Assembly (NCBI GenBank): GCA_007122045.1
Contig: SKJM01000642.1
Span: forward strand, 1-9,756
DNA from: Planctomycetales bacterium
GTDB lineage: Bacteria > Planctomycetota > Planctomycetia > Pirellulales > Thermoguttaceae
Direction of reading: 5' to 3'
Length of the DNA: 9,756 nt
Under the pieces are notes generated by a model that saw nothing but the letters and a program-made list of their open reading frames with translations, did no database searches and was not told where the DNA came from. Below, piece after piece: positions 1-7,219 of the stretch. Position 1 is the first letter of the stretch; each line of letters opens with the position of its first letter. Position numbers and translations under genes: made by a program.

Positions 1-231
1 CGGGGCGTTCGAGTCGAGCAGCGGCCGGCGGTCGGGCCGGTGGCCCTCGGCCAGGGCCGCGGCGTAGGCCTCCACCGCCGCCACCATGCTCCGCCGGCTC
101 AGCGGCGAGTCCTCGCCTTGCTCCCCCTCCGGGCCGTGTGCGTCCGGCGCCGGGCCGGACGCTGCGGGCTGCGATACATTCCGACCGTGGTAGGTGACCG
201 TCGGTTCAACCGGGTTCTTCGGGCCAGCCAT
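1..231 (-). CDS. Probable Ser/Thr protein kinase, N-terminus only (runs off the window)
   Basis: The first 77 codons of a gene continue past the left edge of the window. The start is the ATG at 231-229, which lies inside the 3' end of the sigma factor gene (26-nt overlap, different frame), so translation is probably coupled. The visible part is a polar, Pro/Gly/Glu-rich leader of about 50 residues followed by a helix-like stretch (VEAYAAALAEGHRPDRRPLL). That stretch resembles the segment preceding the kinase domain in planctomycete Pkn-type kinases, where a similar 'aLeaGqrPdr..fL' motif is common. No kinase catalytic motif is inside the window, so the assignment rests on this motif and on the known habit of planctomycetes to place such kinases directly after a small ECF sigma factor. 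It could instead be another signalling protein. Confidence 0.5.
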   Translation of the reverse strand, partial: MAGPKNPVEPTVTYHGRNVSQPAASGPAPDAHGPEGEQGEDSPLSRRSMVAAVEAYAAALAEGHRPDRRPLLDSNAP

Positions 232-853
232 GGAAGTGCTCCTCAATACGAGTCTTCAGGGCCGCCAGCGCGCGGACCCACAACTTCTTGACAGCGTCTT
301 CCGTCCGTTCCAACCGCTCAGCCACCTTGCTGAACGGGAGACCTTCAAAGTGGTGGAGGATGAGAATCTCGCGGTGCACCTCGTTGAGGTCGGCCATCGC
401 GTCGGCCAGAAGCACGGCCTCCTCCCGCCGGGCCGCGCAGCGGCTGGGCGTGCTGTGCGAGGCGGCCAACTGGCCGGCAACGACGCTGGAGCGGCTCAGG
501 GCGTCGACCAACTCCTGCTCCAGCCGCACATCGCGGGCTTGCGTGCTGTAACGGCGGATGAGCCGCGCCAGCCGCGAGGCGAGAATCTGCTGGAGCCAGG
601 CGACCAGTTCCCCTTCCGTTTCGCCCTCGAAGTGGTGGAACGCCCGGTGGGCAACGAACAGCGTCTCCTGCACGAGGTCCGATACGTCGGCCTTGCCCTG
701 CAGCCGCCCGTGGACCTGCACCCGCGAGAACAGCAGCAAGTAGCTGCGGTACATGCCCAGCAGCCGCTCCAGGGCGTGCGCGTCGCCCATTCGGGCCATA
801 TGCAGCAGGGCCTCCGGATTCCCTCCGCGCTCACCGCGTTCCCCGTGGCTCAT
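206..853 (-). CDS. ECF-type RNA polymerase sigma factor (sigma-70 family)
   Basis: This 215-aa protein would direct RNA polymerase to a set of promoters. Region 2 spans about residues 17-100 and contains DVSDLVQETLFVAHRAFHHF (56-75), the core-binding and -10-recognition helices. Region 4 spans about 150-205, with the helix-turn-helix around FSKVAERLERTEDAVKKLWV (174-193), typical of planctomycete ECF sigmas. The length fits the family (about 190-220). The start chosen is the ATG at 853, because AGGAG lies 8 nt upstream and homology begins there. The frame stays open to an ATG at 1108, but that extension is Arg/Pro-rich and unlike a sigma factor. The gene overlaps the probable kinase by 26 nt. 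No anti-sigma gene is visible, so the kinase may be the partner (inference). Confidence 0.9.
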   Translation of the reverse strand: MSHGERGERGGNPEALLHMARMGDAHALERLLGMYRSYLLLFSRVQVHGRLQGKADVSDLVQETLFVAHRAFHHFEGETEGELVAWLQQILASRLARLIRRYSTQARDVRLEQELVDALSRSSVVAGQLAASHSTPSRCAARREEAVLLADAMADLNEVHREILILHHFEGLPFSKVAERLERTEDAVKKLWVRALAALKTRIEEHFHGWPEEPG

Positions 854-1204
854 CGGCCGGTCTCCTGGCAAACCATTTTCCAGCGGAGGCGCCCGGGCCG
901 CGCGCGGCGGGCTGCGGGTCGGCCCGGCGGGCCGGCGGCCACGCGACGCACGGCGAACACCTCGTCCCCTATCCATATAGAGACCCATTCGAGCGAAAAA
1001 GGGACGCGCAAAATCGAAATTTTCCGTAGCCCCGGCCAATAAGGGCCAAGCGAAGATGCCCCGGAAGAGGAGGAAACCAGGCTTCTTCCACCCCAATGGC
1101 TGGAGCAATACCCTTCACCATACCACCTTGCCGACCGATTGCAAGAGGGCTTGAAAGGTGCGGGAGCACAGGGTCCGAATAGGGGGGTGACTTCTCTCCA
1201 GCGC
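854..1204. other. Non-coding spacer upstream of the sigma factor, possible promoter region
   Basis: About 350 nt lie between the DUF4350-like remnant and the sigma factor. The frames that are open here give Arg/Pro-rich or low-complexity peptides without recognisable motifs. The stretch around 965-1035 is clearly more AT-rich than its surroundings and contains TATATGGAT on the minus strand (979-971), about 120 nt before the sigma start. It could act as a -10 element, but no convincing -35 hexamer stands at the right distance. The sigma promoter is likely in this spacer, but its exact site is not defined. Confidence 0.3.
862..866 (-). promoter_or_regulatory. Ribosome binding site of the sigma factor gene
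   Basis: AGGAG on the minus strand sits 8 nt before the ATG at 853. It decides between this start and the in-frame ATG at 1108, which would add 85 low-complexity residues. Confidence 0.65.
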
Positions 1205-1897
1205 TCAGTCCTGCCGTCCGCGGACGGTCTGATGGTAGTGCATCACGCGGGCGGTGGCGTAGGGGCGGCCGTTGCTTCGCTTCCGCAGCCGGGCCACGGC
1301 GTCGACGTGCTGGCCGAAGTCGGAGGTGGGCGGTGGCGGCAGTTCCCGCGGCCGGCCGAAGATGGGCAGCCGCGAGAAACAGAACAGGATGCCCACGGCG
1401 GCCAGGTGCAGCAGGATCCAGTTGGTCGGCCAGACGGTGAAGATCTCCATGCCGGTCGGCGGGCCGATGGGCGGTTCGTCGTCGCGAATGGGTGGGCCGC
1501 CGGGGCGGCTTTCGAGGAAGGCGACCGATTGGCCGGCGGGCCCGACCTCGGCAATCAGCCTGCCGGCCAGCTTGCGGTGCTCGTGGTTGACCAGCGGCAG
1601 GTTCAGCAGGAACGAGCCGTTGGTGACCACCAGCATGCGGCCGCCTCGCAACTGGCGGCGGGCGACCAGGGCGTCGCCCTCGGAGCCGAGCACGACCTCG
1701 GCCGGCCACTCGTCGGGGTACTCGAAGCGGCTGTTCAGTTCGATGTCGAGCCAGGCCGGGTCGATGCCCGCCAGCCAGTCGGCATCGCCTTCGAGGGTGC
1801 AGACCTCGCGTGGGCGGTAGCGGCCGTCGAGTTGGAACCAGCCGGCGTCGGCCCGATGGCAACCAGCGCGGTCGCCGCGGCATAAACGCGGGCTGGA
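1205..1897 (-). pseudogene. DUF4350-like membrane protein, C-terminal remnant
   Basis: The reading frame from an in-frame stop at 1900-1898 to the TGA at 1205 encodes the middle and end of a protein like planctomycete DUF4350 proteins. Recognisable pieces in order are a WFQLDGRYRPREVCTLEGD segment, the conserved strand-turn MLVVTNGSFLLNLPLVNHEH, a linker, one transmembrane segment (about WPTNWILLHLAAVGILFCFS), the motif RLPIFGRPRELP and a short cytoplasmic tail. Homology extends upstream of the GTG at 1693, so that codon is not the true start. The N-terminal half, usually a signal or membrane anchor plus a GATase-like fold, is absent: a TGA interrupts the frame and no other frame supplies it. 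The family normally sits beside MoxR, DUF58 and DUF4129 genes, none of which is present here. This looks like a decayed, orphaned copy. The original 5' end is unknown. Confidence 0.6.
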
Positions 1898-2011
1898 TCA
1901 CGGCCGGCCAGCGCCATTGTAAGCGGCTCGGCGGCGGCCTCCCTCGGCGCAAAGCTGCCGCCCGTCCGGCTCCGTAGCCGACTTCTCATCGCGCCGGCGA
2001 ACCGACCAGCG

Positions 2012-2036
2012 CGCATCGGTCACATCGACCGATGCG
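2012..2036 (-). terminator. Perfect 10-bp hairpin after the three-gene operon
   Basis: The arms CGCATCGGTC and GACCGATGCG pair perfectly around a 5-nt loop. The hairpin lies about 50 nt beyond the stop of the lyase-like gene (2087), where an operon terminator is expected. There is no run of T after the stem on either strand, so it is not a classic intrinsic terminator. It could be a Rho-linked or RNA 3'-end-stabilising stem, or a protein-binding palindrome. Confidence 0.4.
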
Positions 2037-2086
2037 GACTCGACTATCCGGCAGTCTTTTCTCGCTCTGCGCCCCCCAGTTTGACC

Positions 2087-5000
2087 TCACGGTTGCGCCC
2101 CCGGCCGCCAGGGGGCGAAGTAGTCCGACAGTTCCGGTGCGTCGTATTCGTCCTGCCAGGAGGGGTGCGGATGGAACGGCGCGCGGCGTTCGGCCGGGCG
2201 ATGTGGCTCGTTCGCTGCCTCGAATCGCGCCCAAATCCGCTCGGGCAGCTCCGGTTCCTCGCCGACCGCCGCCATGATGACCGGCAGGTTGACCATGTAG
2301 AACCAGCAGACGGGGCTCTGGCGCGACAGGCGCGCGGTTTCACCGGTCCAGTGCTTCGGATCGGGCAACACCATGCGGAAGGCGTCGCGCGAGCCCGTGC
2401 CGGGGTCCGACATGTCGGCAACAATCAAGTCGCCGAAGCGGTCGTCCTCCTCCGCGTGCATTGCGGCAAAAGCCGCCAGCAATCCCATCGACGCCGAGCC
2501 CTGTTGCAGGCTGTCGCCGGGCTGCAGCGTGGCCCGGGCGCTGCGCACGATTGTCGCTCGCAGCGCCTCGTCGCCGGTTGCTCGATAGTATTCGAACACC
2601 CCGTGCATGGCGCCGAAATTGTGGAAGAACATGCTTCGCGTGTTCACCCCGTCGCCCAAGTCGGTGGGCCGGCCCCGGTCGTCCACCTGGTGGAAGTCGG
2701 CGTAGCTCCAGAAGCCGGCGGGGACGATCATGGTGTGCAGGTAGTCGCGAATCAAGCGGCCGAACGCCGGGTCGCCGGTCATTTCCCAGCGGGTGAACAG
2801 GCCGTAGATCCGGCCGCTGTGATCGGCGCGGCGGGGCGGGCGGCGTTTGATGTCGGCGTAGTAATCGCTCAGCTTCACCATCACGTCGCGACTGCGCCCC
2901 TCGCCGGACAAGTAGTAATGCAGGCGGTACTCGGCGAAGGTCGTTTGGCGTTCCTCATGATTGCCGTCGCTCCAATGCTGCACCCCGTGGCGCGTGCCCG
3001 TGCCGAAAAAACGGCCCGACTGGCGGGTGACCACGTCGCGGGCATGCCGGGCCAACGCCTCGGCCATGAAGAAGACGTCGCGGCGCCCCGTGCGCAGGTA
3101 CTCCTGCTGGAAATACAACCCCGGCAGCCCTTCCGTGTTAGTCCACCCCCAGCGGCCGTTGTCGAACAGCCAGTCCTGCTGCGGATAGTAGTCGAGGATC
3201 AATCTGCCGTAATCGCGAAAGCGGCCGCGCGCCTCCGGCGGAGTTTCGATGTACTCTTTCAGGGTTTCCGGCGCGATTTTCCAACCGTATCCGCCTCCGC
3301 GGAAGCGATGCTGCACGTCGCCGTAGTCCCACATTCCATACCAGTTCCAATAGCGCTGGTGGAACAGCCAGAAATCGGTGAAGCGGTCGAGGTTCTCCGA
3401 GATGTTCGGAAAGTTGTCGAAGTCGGGCATCGGCAGGGTTATGCCCGTATCGCGGTACCGCGCAAGCCCGGAATAGACCAGCGGCGGGCTTTGAAAGTCG
3501 GCATGGACTGCGGCAATGGTATCGAAGTCCGGGTTGTCGGCGTGAAACTCCAGCAGCAGTTCATGGGTGCGCGAGGTGCCCGCGAAGGGGTCGTTCGGCG
3601 CACTCTCGCCGCCGTAGTAGTGGGTTTCCACCCAGCGGTTATCGCGCCCCACGCTTTCGCCCTGGGCCAGGTGGGGATAGTCGGAATAGCGTCGCACGTC
3701 CATCAGGCGTTCGCCGGCGGGCCACAGCCACGCCGTCAGGTCGCCGCTTTCCGCCGAGTACGACAGCGCCTTGGGGAACGCCTCCCACATGTCCCGCAGT
3801 GCCAGCGTAAGGCCCCGATCGGCGTCGCGGGCGTCCATCCAGCCCTGGGCGCGCCGTTGCGTCTCGATCACCCGCGGCTGACGGTCATCGGCCCGGACCA
3901 GCCGGTAATGCATCGGGCTGTGCTGGTAGAGGGTGAGCTGCCCGCCCACGGGCAACGTTACGGGACCGCTTTCGCCGCCGGCCGTTACGGTTGTCTCCTC
4001 GGGCGCGAGCGCGACCGGGAACCGGATCCCCATGCCCTGGAGGAAGGTGTTGCGCGGATCGTGCCGCGTGAATTCGGCCGAATGTGTCAGCCGCAGTTGC
4101 GCGCGGCCCGCGAACGCTTCCACGCGTAGGATGACGTCCGTTGGTTGCCGGCTCATGGCCCGCCCCTGGAGCCGGATGACCGCGCGCAGCGGGCCGGCTT
4201 CCTCGATTGCGAGCGATTCGATCACCAACGGCCCGGGATCCGGCTCGCCGGCCGGATGCGTGGTCCGCGCGCGATAGGGTTCCGAGGCGCGCAGAAAATC
4301 GACAAAAGCCGTCGCGCCGCCGGAATCGGGGCGCCAGATGGGTTCGCCCGCCAACGTGACCGACGGCATCCAGTGTTCGCCCCGCGCCAACTCGACTTGC
4401 AGCGGGCCGGTATCGAGCCGCAGGCGGCCGGGCGCGCCGTCGTCGGCCGTTTCCAGCACTTCGGCCACCACTGCGCCGCTCGACTTCGGGTACGCTATGC
4501 CGGTGCCATACCGCAGCGCAAAATCCAACGGCTCGGCGTTGCGCAACGTGACCTGGAACGCCTCCACCCGGTCGTCGGCGCCGGGCGCCGCGGCCCCATC
4601 GCCCGCATCCACCAGGGCGCCGTCCAGCGCGAAGACCACGTGAAGCCACTTGACGCTGCCGTCGGGCCAAAAGGCCAACGGGCGGACTTGAACCGGGTAG
4701 ACGCCGCCGGGACCGGTCAACGTCACGGGGGTTTCCGCCCGGAACGAACCGCGCGGCAGCGGAATGCCGCCGCTCCCATACGGCGCCCGGCCGCGTTCGG
4801 CCGTTGGCGCCGCCGGAAGGACCGGATCGGCGTCCCACAAGTCGGCCGGTCCCGTGGGCCGTTCGCCGATCAGCGGCCCATCGGCCTCCCACAATTCCGC
4901 CAGAAGGTCGTCGGGCTTGGCGTCGGGGTGCTCGCCACGGTAGAAGATCCAGGTGGTGGCGTGCGCGGGCCCAAGAACCCGGCCGGCAGGGTGGCCGCCG

Positions 5001-5881
5001 GCCGGACGGAAGGCGGGCGCGGTTTCCGGGTAAAGCACAACCCGGGCCTCGCCGCCGCCGGCCGCGTCGACCTCCAGCGTCTTCGGCGCCGTTTCGGGCA
5101 TGTTGCGTAAGGCGAACAACACGCCGCCGGCTGCGTCGTACACGCTGGTCCAGCCCGCCGCCTCGATGCCATGCTGGTGGGTCAGTTCGGGCGTCGTGGC
5201 GCTTTCCGCGCGCCAGACCCGGAAATGGTGCGGCGAATCCTGCTCGACGGCGAAATAGCGGAACTCGTTCCGATCGGGATGCGGCAGGATGCCCAAGCGG
5301 CCGGGAAACTCGTAATAGTAGCGCGTATCCCACTGGAGCCCCTGATTGCCGCCTTGCGCGACGCGCTTGCGCCAGTCGAGCGCCAGCGGCAGGCGCAGAA
5401 CCACGTCGCGCACAAAACGGTCCCGGAATTCGCCTTCCGCCGACAGGTTGACCTCGACGTCCAGGTGCGCGGCGCCCGACCGGGCCGCCAGGCGGATCGT
5501 GAACGGCAGGCGGTCGCCGTCGGCGAATTGCAGGTCTCCCCGAATGGTGGCGGTAAACCGCCCGTCGCCGGCTGTATGATCGACGCGATGGACCCGGTAC
5601 CGGGCGTCTTGGAACCGTCGGTCCGGTGCAAAATCGGTCCTGCCGTCATAGACCGCGCTTTCCATCAACCGGGCGCTGAGCAACGGCGTTTCGTTGCGGT
5701 CGATCATCCGGCGGCCGTCCTTCTCGACCCAACGAAGCGTTGCGCCGGGGCCGGTGTCCAAGCCAAAGCGGATCCGTCCGGTATCCACCTCGATCAAGCC
5801 GTCCGATTCCGTCACCGGAAGCGCCAGCGCGCCGCTTGCCAACGCCGCGACGATCGCCACACAGACACAAGCTGTTTTCAT
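2087..5881 (-). CDS. Exported exo-rhamnogalacturonan-lyase-like protein (YetA/PcRGLX type) with an extra N-terminal beta-sandwich
   Basis: This 1264-aa protein probably acts outside the cytoplasm on rhamnogalacturonan-type pectin. Domains in order: signal peptide (1-20, ending SGALA); a beta-sandwich-like region (about 25-320); a RIFT-barrel region typical of the PcRGLX N-terminus (about 365-480, with GGIPLPRGSF and PLAFWPDGSVKWL); a second beta-sandwich (about 484-780); and an alpha/alpha-toroid region (about 800-1230) with WNWYGMWDYGDVQH (845-858), WGWTNTEGLPGLYFQQEYL (911-929) and RHGVQHWSDGNHEE (964-977). The last three domains are the normal family architecture; the first looks like a second copy of the sandwich. 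At 1264 aa it is longer than usual (about 850-950). Catalytic residues were not assigned. The ATG at 5881 has no clear Shine-Dalgarno but overlaps the stop of a micro-ORF. It is the last gene of the operon. The enzymatic assignment is by family only; another polysaccharide is possible. Confidence 0.8.
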   Translation of the reverse strand: MKTACVCVAIVAALASGALALPVTESDGLIEVDTGRIRFGLDTGPGATLRWVEKDGRRMIDRNETPLLSARLMESAVYDGRTDFAPDRRFQDARYRVHRVDHTAGDGRFTATIRGDLQFADGDRLPFTIRLAARSGAAHLDVEVNLSAEGEFRDRFVRDVVLRLPLALDWRKRVAQGGNQGLQWDTRYYYEFPGRLGILPHPDRNEFRYFAVEQDSPHHFRVWRAESATTPELTHQHGIEAAGWTSVYDAAGGVLFALRNMPETAPKTLEVDAAGGGEARVVLYPETAPAFRPAGGHPAGRVLGPAHATTWIFYRGEHPDAKPDDLLAELWEADGPLIGERPTGPADLWDADPVLPAAPTAERGRAPYGSGGIPLPRGSFRAETPVTLTGPGGVYPVQVRPLAFWPDGSVKWLHVVFALDGALVDAGDGAAAPGADDRVEAFQVTLRNAEPLDFALRYGTGIAYPKSSGAVVAEVLETADDGAPGRLRLDTGPLQVELARGEHWMPSVTLAGEPIWRPDSGGATAFVDFLRASEPYRARTTHPAGEPDPGPLVIESLAIEEAGPLRAVIRLQGRAMSRQPTDVILRVEAFAGRAQLRLTHSAEFTRHDPRNTFLQGMGIRFPVALAPEETTVTAGGESGPVTLPVGGQLTLYQHSPMHYRLVRADDRQPRVIETQRRAQGWMDARDADRGLTLALRDMWEAFPKALSYSAESGDLTAWLWPAGERLMDVRRYSDYPHLAQGESVGRDNRWVETHYYGGESAPNDPFAGTSRTHELLLEFHADNPDFDTIAAVHADFQSPPLVYSGLARYRDTGITLPMPDFDNFPNISENLDRFTDFWLFHQRYWNWYGMWDYGDVQHRFRGGGYGWKIAPETLKEYIETPPEARGRFRDYGRLILDYYPQQDWLFDNGRWGWTNTEGLPGLYFQQEYLRTGRRDVFFMAEALARHARDVVTRQSGRFFGTGTRHGVQHWSDGNHEERQTTFAEYRLHYYLSGEGRSRDVMVKLSDYYADIKRRPPRRADHSGRIYGLFTRWEMTGDPAFGRLIRDYLHTMIVPAGFWSYADFHQVDDRGRPTDLGDGVNTRSMFFHNFGAMHGVFEYYRATGDEALRATIVRSARATLQPGDSLQQGSASMGLLAAFAAMHAEEDDRFGDLIVADMSDPGTGSRDAFRMVLPDPKHWTGETARLSRQSPVCWFYMVNLPVIMAAVGEEPELPERIWARFEAANEPHRPAERRAPFHPHPSWQDEYDAPELSDYFAPWRPGAQP

Positions 5882-5943
5882 GATAGTTGGTCCGGCTGAA
5901 GTTCCGGAGGAAAAACCGCACGGTAAGCCCGGTTATCGTTCAT
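5878..5943 (-). CDS. 21-codon micro-ORF bridging the peptidase and lyase-like genes
   Basis: A 21-aa reading frame (MNDNRAYRAVFPPELQ...) exactly fills the gap between two genes. Its ATG overlaps the TGA of the M14 gene as ATGA, and its TGA overlaps the ATG of the lyase-like gene as ATGA. The lyase-like gene has no visible Shine-Dalgarno, so ribosomes could reach it by passing through this ORF (translational coupling, inferred). The peptide has no signal or membrane character and no known family; its translation, rather than its product, may be what matters. It could also be a chance frame. Confidence 0.4.
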   Translation of the reverse strand: MNDNRAYRAVFPPELQPDQLS

Positions 5944-7193
5944 CGTTCCGCGGGCCGCGTGCCGTGGTAGTAGTCGGCCAGGGTTTTCATCAGCGCGGCG
6001 CCGGCGTCGAGGCTGCGCTGCTTGCAGGTCCAGTCGCCGGAGCCCTCGCATAGGATCGTGGTGATGCCGAACTGGATGTGCGGGCCGTTGTTCCAATAGG
6101 TGCCGTTGCCCGGCTTCTGGCGGATGGCCAGCGGCTTGATGAGCCCCTGCGGGTCGTTTTCCTGCATGATGCGGCGGAACTCCTGCCAGGGCCCGAGTAC
6201 GGTGCCCATTTCCGGGCCGCAAACCATGATCGGCTCGACCAGCCCGCCCCAGGTGTGCATGCTCCAGAGGTTCGTGACCGGCGCGTCGGAGGCCATCAGC
6301 TCTTCGAGGTCCTTCTGTACGATGTAGGCCTCGTGGGCTTGCTTTTCCTCGTCGGCCCCGTGGGGGAAGTAGGAGCGGTTCATGTCGATACCCTGGGCGT
6401 TCACCCGGTACCAGCCGTTGCTCGGTCCGTCGGGGCTGTTCATCAGCACGAAATGGCTGATGCTGCGGCGGCGGCAGTCGGCCCCGGCGTCGCTCAACAG
6501 CCAGTCGACCATGCCCACCATGCGCCATTGCGAGTTGTGCTCGCCCGGGTGCTGGTTGCCCATCCAGTGGACCCACCGCTCGGCGGGCGGCACGGGGCTT
6601 TCCGGGTCGGCGATTTCCAGCCGGTACAGGTTCCGCCCGCCCAGCGACTGCCCCAACACGTGCACCGTGGCGTGGGGATGCCGGCCCCACCGCTCCATCA
6701 GTTCCACGACGTTTTCGTACGACATGGGCACCTGGGCGCCGAACCAGACCTCCTCCTCGGTGAACTCGGGGAAAAGGAGGCTGTCGCCCCGCCGGCGCGG
6801 CTCGTCGGGGTTCACCCAGCGGATGGCCTGCCAGTTCTCGGCGTCGTACGCCCAGGTGGCCGAGTTGTGATTGAACCGATAGCGGTCGCCGCCGGGGAAC
6901 GATACGTCCAACCGCAGCGTATTGCTCTTCGCATTGCCCGTAATGTGAAAGTACAGCATGTTGCACCACGTGGGCTGCTTCGGGGCGTGGCCCAGGGTAA
7001 TGTGGAAGTGGTTCGAGCCCACGCGCTCGATTTGCGCGCCCTGGGAGCCCAAGGGGCCGTCGAACTTGAAGTCGCTTTCGGAAAGCTCGGCGGCTGCGGC
7101 CACCGCGCAGAACGCGGCGGGAAGCAGTACGAACGTGGCCAGGCCGGCACCGATACGCCGGGAAATGCGATGAAAACGTGCTGAGAGCTTCAT
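5940..7193 (-). CDS. Exported M14-family zinc carboxypeptidase, cytosolic-carboxypeptidase-like
   Basis: A 417-aa metallopeptidase predicted to remove C-terminal amino acids. A signal peptide covers about residues 1-35 (basic start, hydrophobic core, ending VAAAA). Residues about 40-165 resemble the beta-sandwich N-domain of cytosolic carboxypeptidases (CCP/Nna1), followed by VLGQSLGGRNLYRLEI (179-194). The catalytic domain shows the zinc ligands H215 and E218 in HPGEHNSQW, the third ligand H313 in SMHTWGG, the substrate-carboxylate Arg in DMNRSY (R273) and the catalytic Glu E383 in LCEGSGDW. All key residues are present. The ATG at 7193 is preceded by AAGGA at a good distance. The frame is open far upstream, but that is a chance extension through the neighbouring gene. 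It starts 26 nt after the hydrolase gene and overlaps the micro-ORF by 4 nt. The substrate is unknown; the CCP-type fold in an exported protein is unusual. Confidence 0.88.
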   Translation of the reverse strand: MKLSARFHRISRRIGAGLATFVLLPAAFCAVAAAAELSESDFKFDGPLGSQGAQIERVGSNHFHITLGHAPKQPTWCNMLYFHITGNAKSNTLRLDVSFPGGDRYRFNHNSATWAYDAENWQAIRWVNPDEPRRRGDSLLFPEFTEEEVWFGAQVPMSYENVVELMERWGRHPHATVHVLGQSLGGRNLYRLEIADPESPVPPAERWVHWMGNQHPGEHNSQWRMVGMVDWLLSDAGADCRRRSISHFVLMNSPDGPSNGWYRVNAQGIDMNRSYFPHGADEEKQAHEAYIVQKDLEELMASDAPVTNLWSMHTWGGLVEPIMVCGPEMGTVLGPWQEFRRIMQENDPQGLIKPLAIRQKPGNGTYWNNGPHIQFGITTILCEGSGDWTCKQRSLDAGAALMKTLADYYHGTRPAER

Positions 7194-7219
7194 GGTGGGT
7201 TCCTTTTGTGAAAGATGCG

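Noticed and set aside
854..1108. N-terminal extension of the sigma factor to an ATG at 1108
   Set aside because: The extension is low-complexity and lies over a likely promoter region, while the ATG at 853 has a good Shine-Dalgarno.
969..1952. 327-codon minus-strand frame overlapping the DUF4350-like remnant
   Set aside because: It is Arg/Pro/Ala-rich low-complexity translation without motifs; the overlapping frame has the conserved NGSFLLNLPLVNHEH segment.
2081..4129. Long open frame on the plus strand opposite the lyase-like gene
   Set aside because: It is antisense to a gene with clear domain motifs, and its translation has no recognisable motif. Long antisense frames are expected in GC-rich DNA. 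The same holds for 4145-5110 and 5171-5899.
6078..7184. Plus-strand open frame opposite the M14 gene
   Set aside because: The minus strand carries complete M14 catalytic motifs; the plus-strand translation is Val/Ala/Gly/His-rich shadow. The frame at 7178-8410 opposite the hydrolase is rejected for the same reason.
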